Shown piece by piece: positions 16,558-24,757 of a DNA stretch of 64,000 bases. Position 1 is the first letter of the stretch. Each line of letters opens with the position of its first letter. Under the pieces are notes generated by a model. It saw nothing but the letters and a program-made list of their open reading frames with translations. It did no database searches and was not told the DNA's origin. Source of the DNA: JASHPR01 sp963844655 (lineage in GTDB: Bacteria; Actinomycetota; Actinomycetes; Streptosporangiales; Streptosporangiaceae); contig CAWJPA010000007.1 in assembly GCA_963844655.1 (NCBI GenBank), positions 1,364,001 to 1,428,000 on the forward strand, written 5' to 3'. Made by a program: the position numbers and the translations under genes.

Positions 16558-18299
16558 TGACCGGTCCTGGCTACACCGCGAGCACGGCCCTGCTGGAGGC
16601 GATGCGCGAGGCGGGCGCCAGGTACGCGTTCGCGAACCTGGGCAGCGACCACACCGGCATCCTGGAGGCATACGCGCGGGCGGCGTCCGCAGGGTCGCTG
16701 GCCGCGTTTCCCGAGCTGGTCCTCTGCCCGCACGAAAGCGTGGCGCTGAGCGCCGCCCACGGGTACGCGCAGGTCAGCGGCGAGCCGCAGGCGGTCATCG
16801 TGCACGTGGACTGCGGCACCCAGAACCTCGGCGGGGCCGTGCACAACGCGTCGAGGGGCCGGGTTCCTGTGCTGATCTTCGCCGGGCTGTCGCCCATGAC
16901 CCAGCTGGGGGAGCTGGCCGGGACCCGGACCGAGCACATCCACTGGCTGCAGGACAGCGCGGACCAGCGAGGGATGCTGCGCGGCTACGCCAAGTACGAC
17001 CAGGAGATCCGGACCGGGCGCAACGTGAAGCAGCTGGTCCACCGGGCCATGCAGATCGCCCGCAGCGAGCCGGCCGGGCCGGCGTACCTGGTGGCCGCGC
17101 GTGAGGTGCTGGAGGAGGAGCTGCCGCCGCAGCCGCCGGAGGGCGGCTGGTGGGCGCCGGTGGCGCCCGCCGCGCTGGTGCCCGGCACTGTGGCCGAGAT
17201 CGCGGCGGATCTCGAGCGCGCCCGCGCCCCGCTGGTGGTCACCTCCTACCTGGGGCGTGACCCGGCCGCCGTGCCCGAACTGGTCAGGCTCTGCGAGCTG
17301 GCCGCGATCGGCGTGATCGAGTCGGTCCCCGGGCACGTCAACTTCCCCGACGAGCACCCGCTGCATCTCGGCTACCAGTGGAACCTCCCGGCGCAGAACC
17401 CGGTGCTGGCCGACGCGGACGTGATCCTGGTGCTGGGCAGCGACGTCCCCTGGATCCCCGGTCACAACCGGCCGGGCCCCGGCGCGCGCATCCACGTGAT
17501 CGACACCGACCCGCTCAAGACGCAGCTGCCGCTGTGGCACGTGCCGGCCCAGGGGTACGCCCGCGCGGACCTCGCGGTCGCGGTGCGCCAGCTCGCGGAC
17601 GGCCTGGCCGGGCGCGGACGGCTCGACCAGGAAGCCGTCCAGGCCCGGGCCGCGCGGGTCCGCGCCGCCCACGACGAGCAGCGCGCGCAGTGGGCCGCAC
17701 AGGAACAGCCCGAGCCGGACGGCACGATCACGCCCGAGTACCTGGTGGCCTGCGTCCGGGACCGGGTCAGCGAGGCCGCCGGGTCCGGCGCCCTGTTCCT
17801 CAACGAGGCGATCACCAACTACCACGTCGTCAACGAGCACCTGCGGGCCAGCCGCCCGGGCTCGCTCATCAACAGCGGCGGCGGGTCGCTGGGCTGGGCC
17901 GGAGGCGCGGCCGTGGGCGCCAAGCTGGCCGCGCCCGAGCGCACCGTGGTGAGCCTGGTCGGGGACGGTTCTTACCTGTTCAGCGTGCCCTCGTCGGTGC
18001 ACTGGATGGCTCGCCGCTACCAGGCCCCAACGCTCACCGTCATCCTCGACAACCAGGGCTGGAAGGCCCCGTCCCTGTCCACGCTGGCCGTCCATCCCGC
18101 TGGGGAGCTCTCGCGGGGCGGCTTCGCGGCCAGCTTCCGGCCCGAGGCCGACCTGCCCGGTGTGGCCGCCGCGGCGGGCGGGGCGTACGCGCGCACGGTG
18201 ACCGATGCCGGCGAGCTGCCCGCGGTCATCGGCGAGGCGCTGGGCGAGGTGGCCGGCGGCCGGTCGGCCGTGGTCAGCGCCCACCTGCCGCCGGTCTGA
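16557..18299 (+). CDS. Thiamine-diphosphate-dependent enzyme (acetolactate synthase / benzoylformate decarboxylase-like)
   Basis: 580-residue member of the POX/ALS-type TPP superfamily with three domains: PYR (about 1-175), a central Rossmann-like domain (190-340) and PP (about 390-565). The catalytic glutamate is in LCPHESVALSAAHGYAQ. The diphosphate/Mg motif is VGDGSYLF, followed about 25 residues later by ILDNQGW, where most relatives have NN. Its substrate cannot be named: an acyl-specific decarboxylase or lyase acting on a 2-keto acid is most likely given the neighbouring SDR and Liv importer. GTG at 16557 overlaps the SDR stop by one base. Confidence 0.83.
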   Translation: MTGPGYTASTALLEAMREAGARYAFANLGSDHTGILEAYARAASAGSLAAFPELVLCPHESVALSAAHGYAQVSGEPQAVIVHVDCGTQNLGGAVHNASRGRVPVLIFAGLSPMTQLGELAGTRTEHIHWLQDSADQRGMLRGYAKYDQEIRTGRNVKQLVHRAMQIARSEPAGPAYLVAAREVLEEELPPQPPEGGWWAPVAPAALVPGTVAEIAADLERARAPLVVTSYLGRDPAAVPELVRLCELAAIGVIESVPGHVNFPDEHPLHLGYQWNLPAQNPVLADADVILVLGSDVPWIPGHNRPGPGARIHVIDTDPLKTQLPLWHVPAQGYARADLAVAVRQLADGLAGRGRLDQEAVQARAARVRAAHDEQRAQWAAQEQPEPDGTITPEYLVACVRDRVSEAAGSGALFLNEAITNYHVVNEHLRASRPGSLINSGGGSLGWAGGAAVGAKLAAPERTVVSLVGDGSYLFSVPSSVHWMARRYQAPTLTVILDNQGWKAPSLSTLAVHPAGELSRGGFAASFRPEADLPGVAAAAGGAYARTVTDAGELPAVIGEALGEVAGGRSAVVSAHLPPV

Positions 18300-18386
18300 G
18301 GCCCAGCCCGACGGCTGCAGCGAGCTGCCGATCACTCCACTCGCCCGCTCTGTCCCACCGCCAGGTGACTGACCTTCACTCCTGAC

Positions 18387-19149
18387 TCACGAGACCGCGG
18401 TGCGGAACACGCCGGTCGCCCAGGTGAGCACCAGCGTGCACAGCGGCACGAGGACGGCGAAAGCCTGCCACACCGCCGCGGCGGCCAGCGTGCCGCCGGC
18501 CAGCACGCGCGACGCCTCGACCAGGTAGTACAGCGGGTTGAAATGCGCGATCACCCGCATCCAGGCCGGGCCGAGGGAGATCGGCAGCAGCACACCGGCC
18601 AGCAGCAGGACCGGCAGGTTGAGGCCGTTGACGATGGCGGCGAAGCCGCTGATGTCCTTCGTGACCAGCGCGGTGGCGACCGAGAACGCGGCCACGGTGG
18701 TCATGAGCAGGGCGAGCAGCACGGCTAGCACCGCCAGCCCGGCCCAGTGCACCGTGAACCCGACCCCGAACCCGACCGCGACGACGACCGCGTCGAACAC
18801 GAACATCATCATCATCGTGGCCAGGATCGGGCCGGTCAGGATCGCCAGCCGGCTGCGCCGGCGTGACCCGGAAGCGCTCGATCACGCCGGCCTTCAGCTC
18901 GAAGATCGTGCTGAATCCGAGCCCGATCCCGCTGGCGAAGGCCAGCAGCGACAGAATCCCCGGCAGGAACAGGTTGACCACCTGCGCGCTGGACAAGCCC
19001 CCCGCCCCGACCGCATGCTTCAGCAGCGGCATGAACAGGACCAGGTACAGGATCGGGGTCGAGAACCCGACGATCAGCCAGACCGGGTTGCGCAGCAGCT
19101 GGAAGGCATACCGCTGGAACAGCAGGCCGATATCCCTGACCGGCTTCAT
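18387..19149 (-). pseudogene. DrrB-type ABC-2 exporter permease, interrupted by a +1 frameshift
   Basis: The upstream frame from ATG 19149 encodes the N-terminal half of an ABC-2 permease (LLRNPVWLIVGFSTPILYLVLF, ELKAGVIERFRVTPA). The downstream frame to 18387 encodes the rest (SRLAILTGPILATMMMMFVF through VFRTAVS), with five hydrophobic helices. The frames join at about 18855-18862 within GCCGGCGCAGCCGG; removing one C gives a smooth VTPASRLAIL junction expected of the family. As written the protein would end in about 140 non-homologous residues. Either a one-base sequencing or assembly insertion or a real inactivation. The start overlaps the ATPase stop by ATGA. Confidence 0.85.
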
Positions 19150-20213
19150 GCCGCCGCCTCCTTGTGCTCGGATCCGGGACCAGGCCCCGTTGCGCCGTCG
19201 CGCGGGTCGCCGTCACGCAGCGACCGGCCGGTCTGGCGCAGGAAGACATCGTCCAGGGTCGGCTCGGACATGGATATGGACCGGATCCCGATGCCGCGGG
19301 AGTCGAGCAGCCGGATCAGCTGCGGCAGCGCGGTGCCACCGTCATCGACGTACAGCCGGACCTGGCTGTCATCGGCCGTGAGCTCCCGCACGTATGGCTC
19401 GGCCCGCAGCACCGGCGCGGCACGATCGGCCCCGCGGTCATCAGCCCCGCGGTGATCAGCATCATGGTCGTCGGCGCGCAGGCTGATCACGATGGCGTCG
19501 CCGGCGACCTGCTGCTTGAGCGCCCGGGGGGTTCCCTCGGCGACGATCTGGCCGTGATCCATGATCATCAGCCGGTCGCAGAGGACGTCGGCCTCCTCCA
19601 GGTAGTGGGTGGTGAGAAAGACCGTCGTGCCGCGCTCGCTGAGCGCCCGGATGTGGTCCCAGAGGTTGGCGCGGCTTTGCGGGTCGAGCCCCGTGGTCGG
19701 CTCGTCGAGGAAGATCACCGAGGGCTCGTGCACGATACCGAGGGCGATGTCGAGCCGCCGCCGCTGGCCGCCCGAGTAGGTGCTGACCCGCCGGTCAGCG
19801 AACTCGCCGAGGTCGAGCAGCCGGGCGAGCTCCTCGGCGCGCGGCGCGACCTGCGCGCGGCCCGCCCCGTAGAGTCGGCCTTGCAGGATCAGATTTTCCC
19901 GCCCGGTGGCGAGTTCGTCGGCGCCACCGAGCTGGCTCACGTAGCCGATCCGGGACCGGACCTGCTTGGGCTGGCGCGCGACGTCGAAGCCCGCCACGGT
20001 CGCGGTGCCTGAGCCGATGGGCAGCAGTGTGGTCAGCATCCGCAGGGTGGTGGTCTTGCCCGCGCCGTTCGGGCCGAGGAAGCCGAAGATCTCGCCTCGG
20101 CGCACGTCGATGCTGACCCCTCGCACCGCCTCGACCAGACCGCCCTGCTTGCCCTTGGCCCGAAAGCTCTTGCGCAGGTCGCTCGTGGAGATGACGCTTT
20201 CCACGGGTGTCAC
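19146..20213 (-). CDS. Daunorubicin-resistance-type (DrrA) ABC transporter ATPase
   Basis: 355-residue ATP-binding subunit of a two-gene exporter. Walker A GPNGAGKTTTLRMLTTLL (about residues 50-67), signature YSGGQRRRLDIALGI, Walker B VIFLDEPTTGLDPQ and the H-loop TTHYLEEAD are all present. The C-terminal about 90 residues form the DrrA accessory region and contain a polar Asp/His/Arg-rich insertion (DDHDADHRGADDRGADR). It starts at GTG 20213 overlapping the padR stop and is coupled to the permease. Likely exports a drug or a lipid-like compound under PadR control. Confidence 0.9.
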   Translation of the reverse strand: MTPVESVISTSDLRKSFRAKGKQGGLVEAVRGVSIDVRRGEIFGFLGPNGAGKTTTLRMLTTLLPIGSGTATVAGFDVARQPKQVRSRIGYVSQLGGADELATGRENLILQGRLYGAGRAQVAPRAEELARLLDLGEFADRRVSTYSGGQRRRLDIALGIVHEPSVIFLDEPTTGLDPQSRANLWDHIRALSERGTTVFLTTHYLEEADVLCDRLMIMDHGQIVAEGTPRALKQQVAGDAIVISLRADDHDADHRGADDRGADRAAPVLRAEPYVRELTADDSQVRLYVDDGGTALPQLIRLLDSRGIGIRSISMSEPTLDDVFLRQTGRSLRDGDPRDGATGPGPGSEHKEAAA

Positions 20214-20869
20214 CTGGTCCCTTCGTCGTGCGGCCAGCCGCTGCCAAACGGCGGCGGAGGGGGCGGTTCGTCATCGGCCCGTTCGTGCATCTCACGCCAC
20301 CAGCCGGTGCCGTCCAGGGCGCCGGACTCGATGTCGGTGATCAGCTGCCGCACGTAGCCGAGCTCGGCCTCGCGCAGCACGATGTCGAACTCGGCCTCGA
20401 CCCAGAACAGCCGCGGCAGGCCTGCCTTGTGGGCCAGCTCCCTGGTCGCGGCGGCCTGGGCGAGCCCCGCCTCCAGGTAGTGGGAACGTTCGTGCAGCAG
20501 CATCACCGCGTCGTCGGGCGGCAGGGCAGGCAGGAACGACAGCGCCGCCTGAAACGCGGGGTAGTCCTTGACCGGCGTGGAGAGCAGTTCGGTGAGCCAG
20601 TCGTGCATCTCAATCCGGCCGCTGCCGGTCAGCCGGTAGACGGTCCGCTCGGGAAGCCGGCCGGACCGCTTCGTCTCCTGGGCCTCGATCAGGCCGCGCC
20701 GTTCGAGCGACTCCACGACCCCGTACAGCGAGCCATAGTTGAGCCGGACGCTCTCGTGCTTGTGCCGCTGCCGGAGCGTCGTCGCGATCTCGTACGGGTG
20801 CCGGGGCCGCTCGGCAAGGCAGACCAGCACGGCCAGGGCCAGCGGGTTCGCACGGTTCTTAGCGGGCAC
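20210..20869 (-). CDS. PadR-family transcriptional repressor
   Basis: 219 residues with the N-terminal PadR winged helix (LAVLVCLAERPRHPYEI, NYGSLYGVVESLERRGLI, GRLPERTVYRLTGSGR) and a C-terminal helical dimerisation region (about 110-200) of the Vir_act_alpha_C type. GTG at 20869 has GGAGG six bases upstream. It is the first gene of a coupled padR-drrA-drrB operon, and its own promoter is overlapped by a perfect palindrome. This fits the usual local repressor of an exporter, lifted by an exported compound. Confidence 0.88.
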   Translation of the reverse strand: MPAKNRANPLALAVLVCLAERPRHPYEIATTLRQRHKHESVRLNYGSLYGVVESLERRGLIEAQETKRSGRLPERTVYRLTGSGRIEMHDWLTELLSTPVKDYPAFQAALSFLPALPPDDAVMLLHERSHYLEAGLAQAAATRELAHKAGLPRLFWVEAEFDIVLREAELGYVRQLITDIESGALDGTGWWREMHERADDEPPPPPPFGSGWPHDEGTR

Positions 20870-20888
20870 TTGCCACCTCCAAGTCGAA

Positions 20889-20904
20889 TACTCTGGTCAG
20901 AGTA
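20889..20904. promoter_or_regulatory. Probable PadR operator
   Basis: A perfect inverted repeat TACTCTG-GT-CAGAGTA, 20 bases upstream of the padR start, exactly covers the -10 hexamer of the predicted promoter. PadR proteins commonly bind such sites in their own promoters. Assignment to this PadR is inference from position. Confidence 0.6.
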
Positions 20905-20927
20905 GTTGAGATATAACGTGAATTCAA
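20899..20927 (-). promoter_or_regulatory. Promoter of the padR-drrAB operon
   Basis: Read on the minus strand: -35 TTGAAT (20922-20927), 17-bp spacer, -10 TACTCT (20899-20904). The -10 is the outer half of the 16-bp palindrome, so repressor binding would block RNA polymerase directly. Confidence 0.55.
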
Positions 20928-20960
20928 CCTCAGTCGGGACCGATGGCGGGCGGGCCGGGC

Positions 20961-20996
20961 GGCGCGAACGGGGCGGGCGGCGCGAACGGGGCGGGC
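20961..20996. repeat. Two tandem copies of an 18-bp G-rich unit
   Basis: GGCGCGAACGGGGCGGGC occurs twice in direct succession (20961-20978 and 20979-20996), flanked by degenerate partial copies. It lies in the 241-bp divergent region between padR and hisG and does not overlap the predicted padR promoter. Confidence 0.8.
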
Positions 20997-21064
20997 GGCC
21001 CCAGGCTTGGCGGGCGGTGCCGGGCAGGTCGCTGCGCGGCAGCACGGCCGCGCACGGGGGTGGC

Positions 21065-21070
21065 TAGAGT
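21065..21070 (+). promoter_or_regulatory. -10-like element upstream of hisG
   Basis: TAGAGT lies 40 bases before the TTG start of hisG. A transcript from here would have a leader of about 35 nt with only a weak AGAAGGG ribosome site. No convincing -35 is seen. Confidence 0.3.
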
Positions 21071-21110
21071 CGGGGAATCCATTGCGTAACGCCAGAAGGG
21101 TCTTCCTCCG

Positions 21111-21986
21111 TTGCTCTCCCTGGTCCTGCCGAAGGGCTCGCTCGAGCGGGCCACCCTCGAGCTGTTCGATGCCGCCGACCTGACCGTCCGCCGGTCCTCC
21201 GACCGGGACTACCACGCGTCGGTCGACGACCCGCGCATCGAGCGGGTCCGGTTCCTGCGCCCTCAGGAGATCCCGTCGTACATCGGCCAGGGGCTGTTCG
21301 ACTTCGGGATCACCGGGCGGGACTGGATCGAGGAAACCGGCGCCGACGTGACGTCGCTCGGCCAGCTGGAGTACTCGAAGGCCACCTCGAACCCGGTGCG
21401 CGTGGTGCTGGCCGTGCCCGCCGACAGCACCTGGCGGTCGGCCGCCGACCTGCCCGAGGGGGTGCGGATCTCGACCGAGTTCCCGGAGCTGACCCGGCGG
21501 TACCTGGAGACGGCCGGCGTCAAGGCCCGGGTGATCGCCTCGTACGGCGCGACCGAGGCCAAGGTGCCCGACATCGTCGACGCGATCGTGGACCTGACCG
21601 AGACCGGCTCGTCGCTGCGCAAGAACGGGCTGCGCATCCTGGACACGCTGCTGACCAGCTACACCGAGCTGGTCGCCAACCCCGCGGCGCACGCTGACCA
21701 GGAGAAACGGGAGGCCATGGAGGACGTGCTGCTGCTGCTGCGCGGGGCGATCCAGGCCCGCGGCAACGTGCTGGTGAAGCTCAACGTCGCCGCCGCTGAG
21801 CTGACCGCGGTGACCGAGATCCTCCCGGCCATGTCGTCGCCGACGATCACCTCGCTGGCCCGCGGCAACATGCACGCGGTGGAGGCGGTCGTGCCCAAGC
21901 GTGGCGTGAACACGCTGATCCCGGCGCTGAAGGCGGCCGGGGCCCGGGACATCCTGGAAATCCCGATTTCGAAGATCGTCGAATAG
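21111..21986 (+). CDS. hisG: ATP phosphoribosyltransferase, long form
   Basis: First enzyme of histidine synthesis: condenses ATP and PRPP. The 291-residue length is that of the long, hexameric HisG. The catalytic domain runs from LVLPKGSLERATLELF to about residue 210 (with FDFGITGRDWI, GATEAKVPDIVDAIVDLTETGSSLRKNGL). A C-terminal ACT-like regulatory domain follows (residues 210-285, KLNVAAAELTAVTEILPAMSSPTI). The start is a TTG immediately before LSLVLPKGS; no better upstream start exists. It stands alone: hisE, usually just upstream in actinobacteria, is not in the window. Confidence 0.93.
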   Translation: MLSLVLPKGSLERATLELFDAADLTVRRSSDRDYHASVDDPRIERVRFLRPQEIPSYIGQGLFDFGITGRDWIEETGADVTSLGQLEYSKATSNPVRVVLAVPADSTWRSAADLPEGVRISTEFPELTRRYLETAGVKARVIASYGATEAKVPDIVDAIVDLTETGSSLRKNGLRILDTLLTSYTELVANPAAHADQEKREAMEDVLLLLRGAIQARGNVLVKLNVAAAELTAVTEILPAMSSPTITSLARGNMHAVEAVVPKRGVNTLIPALKAAGARDILEIPISKIVE

Positions 21987-22009
21987 ATCGCCGGGTAGCT
22001 CCCCTCCGT

Positions 22010-22032
22010 CCGGCCTGGCGAAGAAGGGCCGG
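22010..22032 (+). terminator. Possible hisG terminator
   Basis: A hairpin with arms CCGGCC (22010-22015) and GGCCGG (22027-22032) and an 11-nt loop lies 23 bases after the hisG stop. It has no T-run, as is common in very GC-rich actinobacteria. Confidence 0.3.
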
Positions 22033-22136
22033 TTAACGGGCATTGAACGCTGATTTGCGGGCATCTTCTCTGCCGTGGTCATCGAGCCGCCTGCCCTCTT
22101 GACGATCAATGAGGCCCGGAGGACGATGATCTCGTT

Positions 22137-22160
22137 CCTGATGGAACCGGTTCCATCAGG
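22137..22160. promoter_or_regulatory. LacI-family operator (24-bp perfect palindrome)
   Basis: A perfect palindrome with half-site CCTGATGGAACC is centred at 22148/22149 and ends 24 bases before the regulator's ATG. The core GGAACCGGTTCC has the central CG typical of LacI-family operators. A possible -35 (TTGACG, 22099-22104) lies upstream. Autoregulation is inferred from position. I found no clear second copy in front of the binding-protein gene. Confidence 0.75.
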
Positions 22161-22184
22161 CCGGTGGCCCTCTTGGGGAGTGGA

Positions 22185-23348
22185 ATGCCCGCTCAGCGCC
22201 GTGCGACGATCTCGGACGTAGCCACGGCATCGGGCGTCGGCGTCGGCACCGTTTCCCGGGTCATCAACGGCGCGTCGAACGTGCGCGAGGCCACGCGCCG
22301 GTCGGTGCAGAAGGTCATCGAGCAGCTCGGGTACCGGCCCAGCCACCTGGCCGTGTCGCTGTCCCGCGGCACGCCTCACACGGTGGCGATCGTGGTGCCG
22401 CACCTGACCCGCCCGTCGGCGGTGATGCGGCTCGCGGGCGCGTTGGCCGTGCTGGACGAGCAGGGCTACGACACGGTCGTGTGCAACGTCGACAGCCCGC
22501 AGCAGCGGGATCACCACCTGACGGCGCTGACCAGCAGGCACCGGGCGGACGGCGTGATCGTGGTGTCGCTGCGGCTGCCCCGGGACAAGGTCGGCGCCTT
22601 CCGCAAGGCCGGGGTGCCGCTGGTGACGGTCGACGTGGTCGCCCCCGGCGTCCCGCAGACGGTCACCGACGACGTGGCGGGCGGGCGGCTGGCCACCGGG
22701 CACCTGCTGTCGCTCGGCCACCGGCGAATCGGCTTCGTCGGCGACTCGGCGCGCCGGACGTCAGCCACCGACCTGGGCTTCGCCACGTCGCAGCACCGGC
22801 TGACCGGATACCGGCAGGAGCTGGCGGCGGCGGGCATCGGCTACGACCGGGCGCTCGTGCGGCGCGGGCCGCACGGCCCGGCCAACGCGGAGGCGCTCGC
22901 CGCCGAGCTGCTGGCGCTGCCGGACCGGCCGTCGGCCATCTTCGCGGCGTCCGACACCCAGGCCATCGGCGTGCTCGCCGCGGCCGACCGGTCGGGCCTT
23001 TCTGTTCCTGATCAGCTCTCCGTGATCGGCTTCGACGACATCGACTCCGCGATGCTGCTCGGCCTGAGCACGGTGCGCCAGCCGCTGGAGGACAGCGGCG
23101 CCGAGGGAGCGCGGCGGCTGTGCTCGCTGCTGCGCGGTGAGCGGGTCACGCCGATGCGGCAGCAGCTTGCCGTGGAGGTCGTGTGCCGCACGAGCACGGC
23201 GAAGTTCCGCGGGAACCAGCCGTCATCGGGCGGATCACGCGTGGGCCACGCTCCGTCATGCAGTCGGCCACGGCCGCTGCGGCAACGTCATGTCGTACTC
23301 GGAAGCCCGGGGCGCCCCCGTCCCGGCTGGAGGGAAGACTATGGGTGA
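22185..23348 (+). CDS. LacI-family transcriptional regulator of the sugar importer
   Basis: 387 residues. N-terminal LacI helix-turn-helix and hinge (RRATISDVATASGVGVGTVSRVING, LGYRPSHLA) at residues 5-55, then a periplasmic-binding-protein-like effector domain (VAIVVPHL, SAIFAASDTQAIGVL, LSVIGFDDID). ATG 22185 is preferred over the upstream GTG because of GGGGAG just before it. The family core ends near VEVVCRTST; the last about 50 residues are an Arg/Pro-rich tail that overlaps the next gene by 8 bp. The effector is probably the imported sugar. Confidence 0.9.
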   Translation: MPAQRRATISDVATASGVGVGTVSRVINGASNVREATRRSVQKVIEQLGYRPSHLAVSLSRGTPHTVAIVVPHLTRPSAVMRLAGALAVLDEQGYDTVVCNVDSPQQRDHHLTALTSRHRADGVIVVSLRLPRDKVGAFRKAGVPLVTVDVVAPGVPQTVTDDVAGGRLATGHLLSLGHRRIGFVGDSARRTSATDLGFATSQHRLTGYRQELAAAGIGYDRALVRRGPHGPANAEALAAELLALPDRPSAIFAASDTQAIGVLAAADRSGLSVPDQLSVIGFDDIDSAMLLGLSTVRQPLEDSGAEGARRLCSLLRGERVTPMRQQLAVEVVCRTSTAKFRGNQPSSGGSRVGHAPSCSRPRPLRQRHVVLGSPGRPRPGWREDYG

Positions 23349-24708
23349 CAGCGGTGGAACGAGCCCTTCGGGGAGACGTGGTCGTGCGCGAACCCTGGCC
23401 CGCGTGGCCCCGGCCCGCACGGCCCTGGCCCGGGCCGGCTCTCGCTGGCGGCTGACCGCCAGCCTGGCCAGCGTGATGCTGGCCGCCGGGGTGCTGGCCG
23501 CCTGCGGGTCGAGCGGCGGCGGCAGCAGCGGGGGGACGGTAACGCTGAACTACTACCAGTACCCCGACGTTTCCGGCGCCACCAACGCTGAGATCAAGAA
23601 CTGCAACGCGCAGAGCGGCGGCAAGTACAAGATCTCCTATCAGATCCTGCCCGCCTCATCCGACAGCCAGCGACTTCAGCTGGTCCGGCGGCTGGCCGCG
23701 CGCGACAGCACGATCGACATCATGGCCCTCGACGTCACCTGGGAGGCCGAATTCGCCAACGCCGGCTGGATCGTGCCGTGGACCGGTGCGAACAAGGCGT
23801 CGGTGGTCAACGGGACGATCAAGCCGGCCCTGCAGACCGCGATGTGGAAGGGCCAGCTCGTCGCGGCGCCCGCCAACACCAACACCCAGCTGCTGTGGTA
23901 CCGCTCCGACCTGGTGAAGACCCCGCCGAAGACCTGGGCCCAGATGCTCGCCGACGCGGAGCAGCTGAAGAAGGAGGGCAAGGCGCACTACATCGAGATC
24001 CAGGGAGCCCAGTACGAGGGCAACACCGTCTGGTTCAACACGATGGTGAACAGCGCCGGCGGCACCGTCCTGAACCCGACGGCGACCAAGGTCACCCTGG
24101 GCGCGCCGGCGGTGAAAGCCCTGTCGATCATGAAGCAGCTCGCCGACTCGGCCGGCGCGGACCCGTCGCTGGCGGTGCAGATGGAGAACGACAACCGGCT
24201 GGCGATGGAGGCGGGCACAGCAGCGTTCCAGCTGAACTACCCCTTCGTGTATCCGTCCATGAAGGCCGACAACCCGAAGATGTTCAAGTCCTTCAAGTGG
24301 GCGCTCTACCCGGAGGTCATCCCCGGCGTGCCGGCCAAGGTGACGATCGGCGGTGTGGACCTCGCGGTCAGCCAGTACTCCCAGCACCGGGCGCTCGCCT
24401 TCAAGGCCGCGATGTGCCTGCGGGACAAGCAGAACCAGCTGATCGGCGCCACCGTCGGCGGCGTACCGCCGACGATCGCCAGCCTCTACAGCGACCCGAA
24501 GATGTTCCCCGACTACCCGTTCCACGCCGACATCCTGTACGCGCTGAACCACGCGAGCGTCCGGCCGAAGACGCCGCTGTACCAGGTCGTGTCCATCGAC
24601 ATCTCGCACCTGACCTCGCCGCCGGTCAAGATCAACCCGGTCAATACGGAAAAGGCGATGGCCGCCAGTATCAACAACGCCCTCCAGTCGAAGGGCCTGG
24701 TCCCGTGA
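23341..24708 (+). CDS. Sugar-binding lipoprotein of an ABC importer (LpqY-like)
   Basis: 455-residue extracellular solute-binding protein, family 1. A basic N-terminal region precedes a hydrophobic segment and lipobox LAAC near residue 53, then a Gly/Ser linker, so it is a membrane-anchored lipoprotein. The mature domain has the disaccharide-binding features STIDIMALDVTWEAEFANAGWIVPW and NTNTQLLWYRSDLV. GGAGG seven bases upstream fixes the ATG at 23341. It is first in a four-gene importer. Similarity to trehalose-type LpqY is my reading of the motifs; maltose or another alpha-glucoside is possible. Confidence 0.87.
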   Translation: MGDSGGTSPSGRRGRARTLARVAPARTALARAGSRWRLTASLASVMLAAGVLAACGSSGGGSSGGTVTLNYYQYPDVSGATNAEIKNCNAQSGGKYKISYQILPASSDSQRLQLVRRLAARDSTIDIMALDVTWEAEFANAGWIVPWTGANKASVVNGTIKPALQTAMWKGQLVAAPANTNTQLLWYRSDLVKTPPKTWAQMLADAEQLKKEGKAHYIEIQGAQYEGNTVWFNTMVNSAGGTVLNPTATKVTLGAPAVKALSIMKQLADSAGADPSLAVQMENDNRLAMEAGTAAFQLNYPFVYPSMKADNPKMFKSFKWALYPEVIPGVPAKVTIGGVDLAVSQYSQHRALAFKAAMCLRDKQNQLIGATVGGVPPTIASLYSDPKMFPDYPFHADILYALNHASVRPKTPLYQVVSIDISHLTSPPVKINPVNTEKAMAASINNALQSKGLVP

Positions 24709-24757
24709 GCCGCCACGTCGCAGGCAGCGGCCCGGCCGCGAGGAAAGGAAGGGGCCG

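Noticed and set aside
16557..18299. Biosynthetic acetolactate synthase (ilvB)
   Set aside because: No small regulatory subunit or ilvC follows, and the cofactor motif and neighbours (SDR, AraC, Liv importer) fit a catabolic TPP enzyme better.
22164..22184. Upstream GTG start for the LacI-family gene
   Set aside because: The ATG at 22185 has GGGGAG directly upstream and gives the standard LacI N terminus; the GTG would put translation start 4 bp from the operator.
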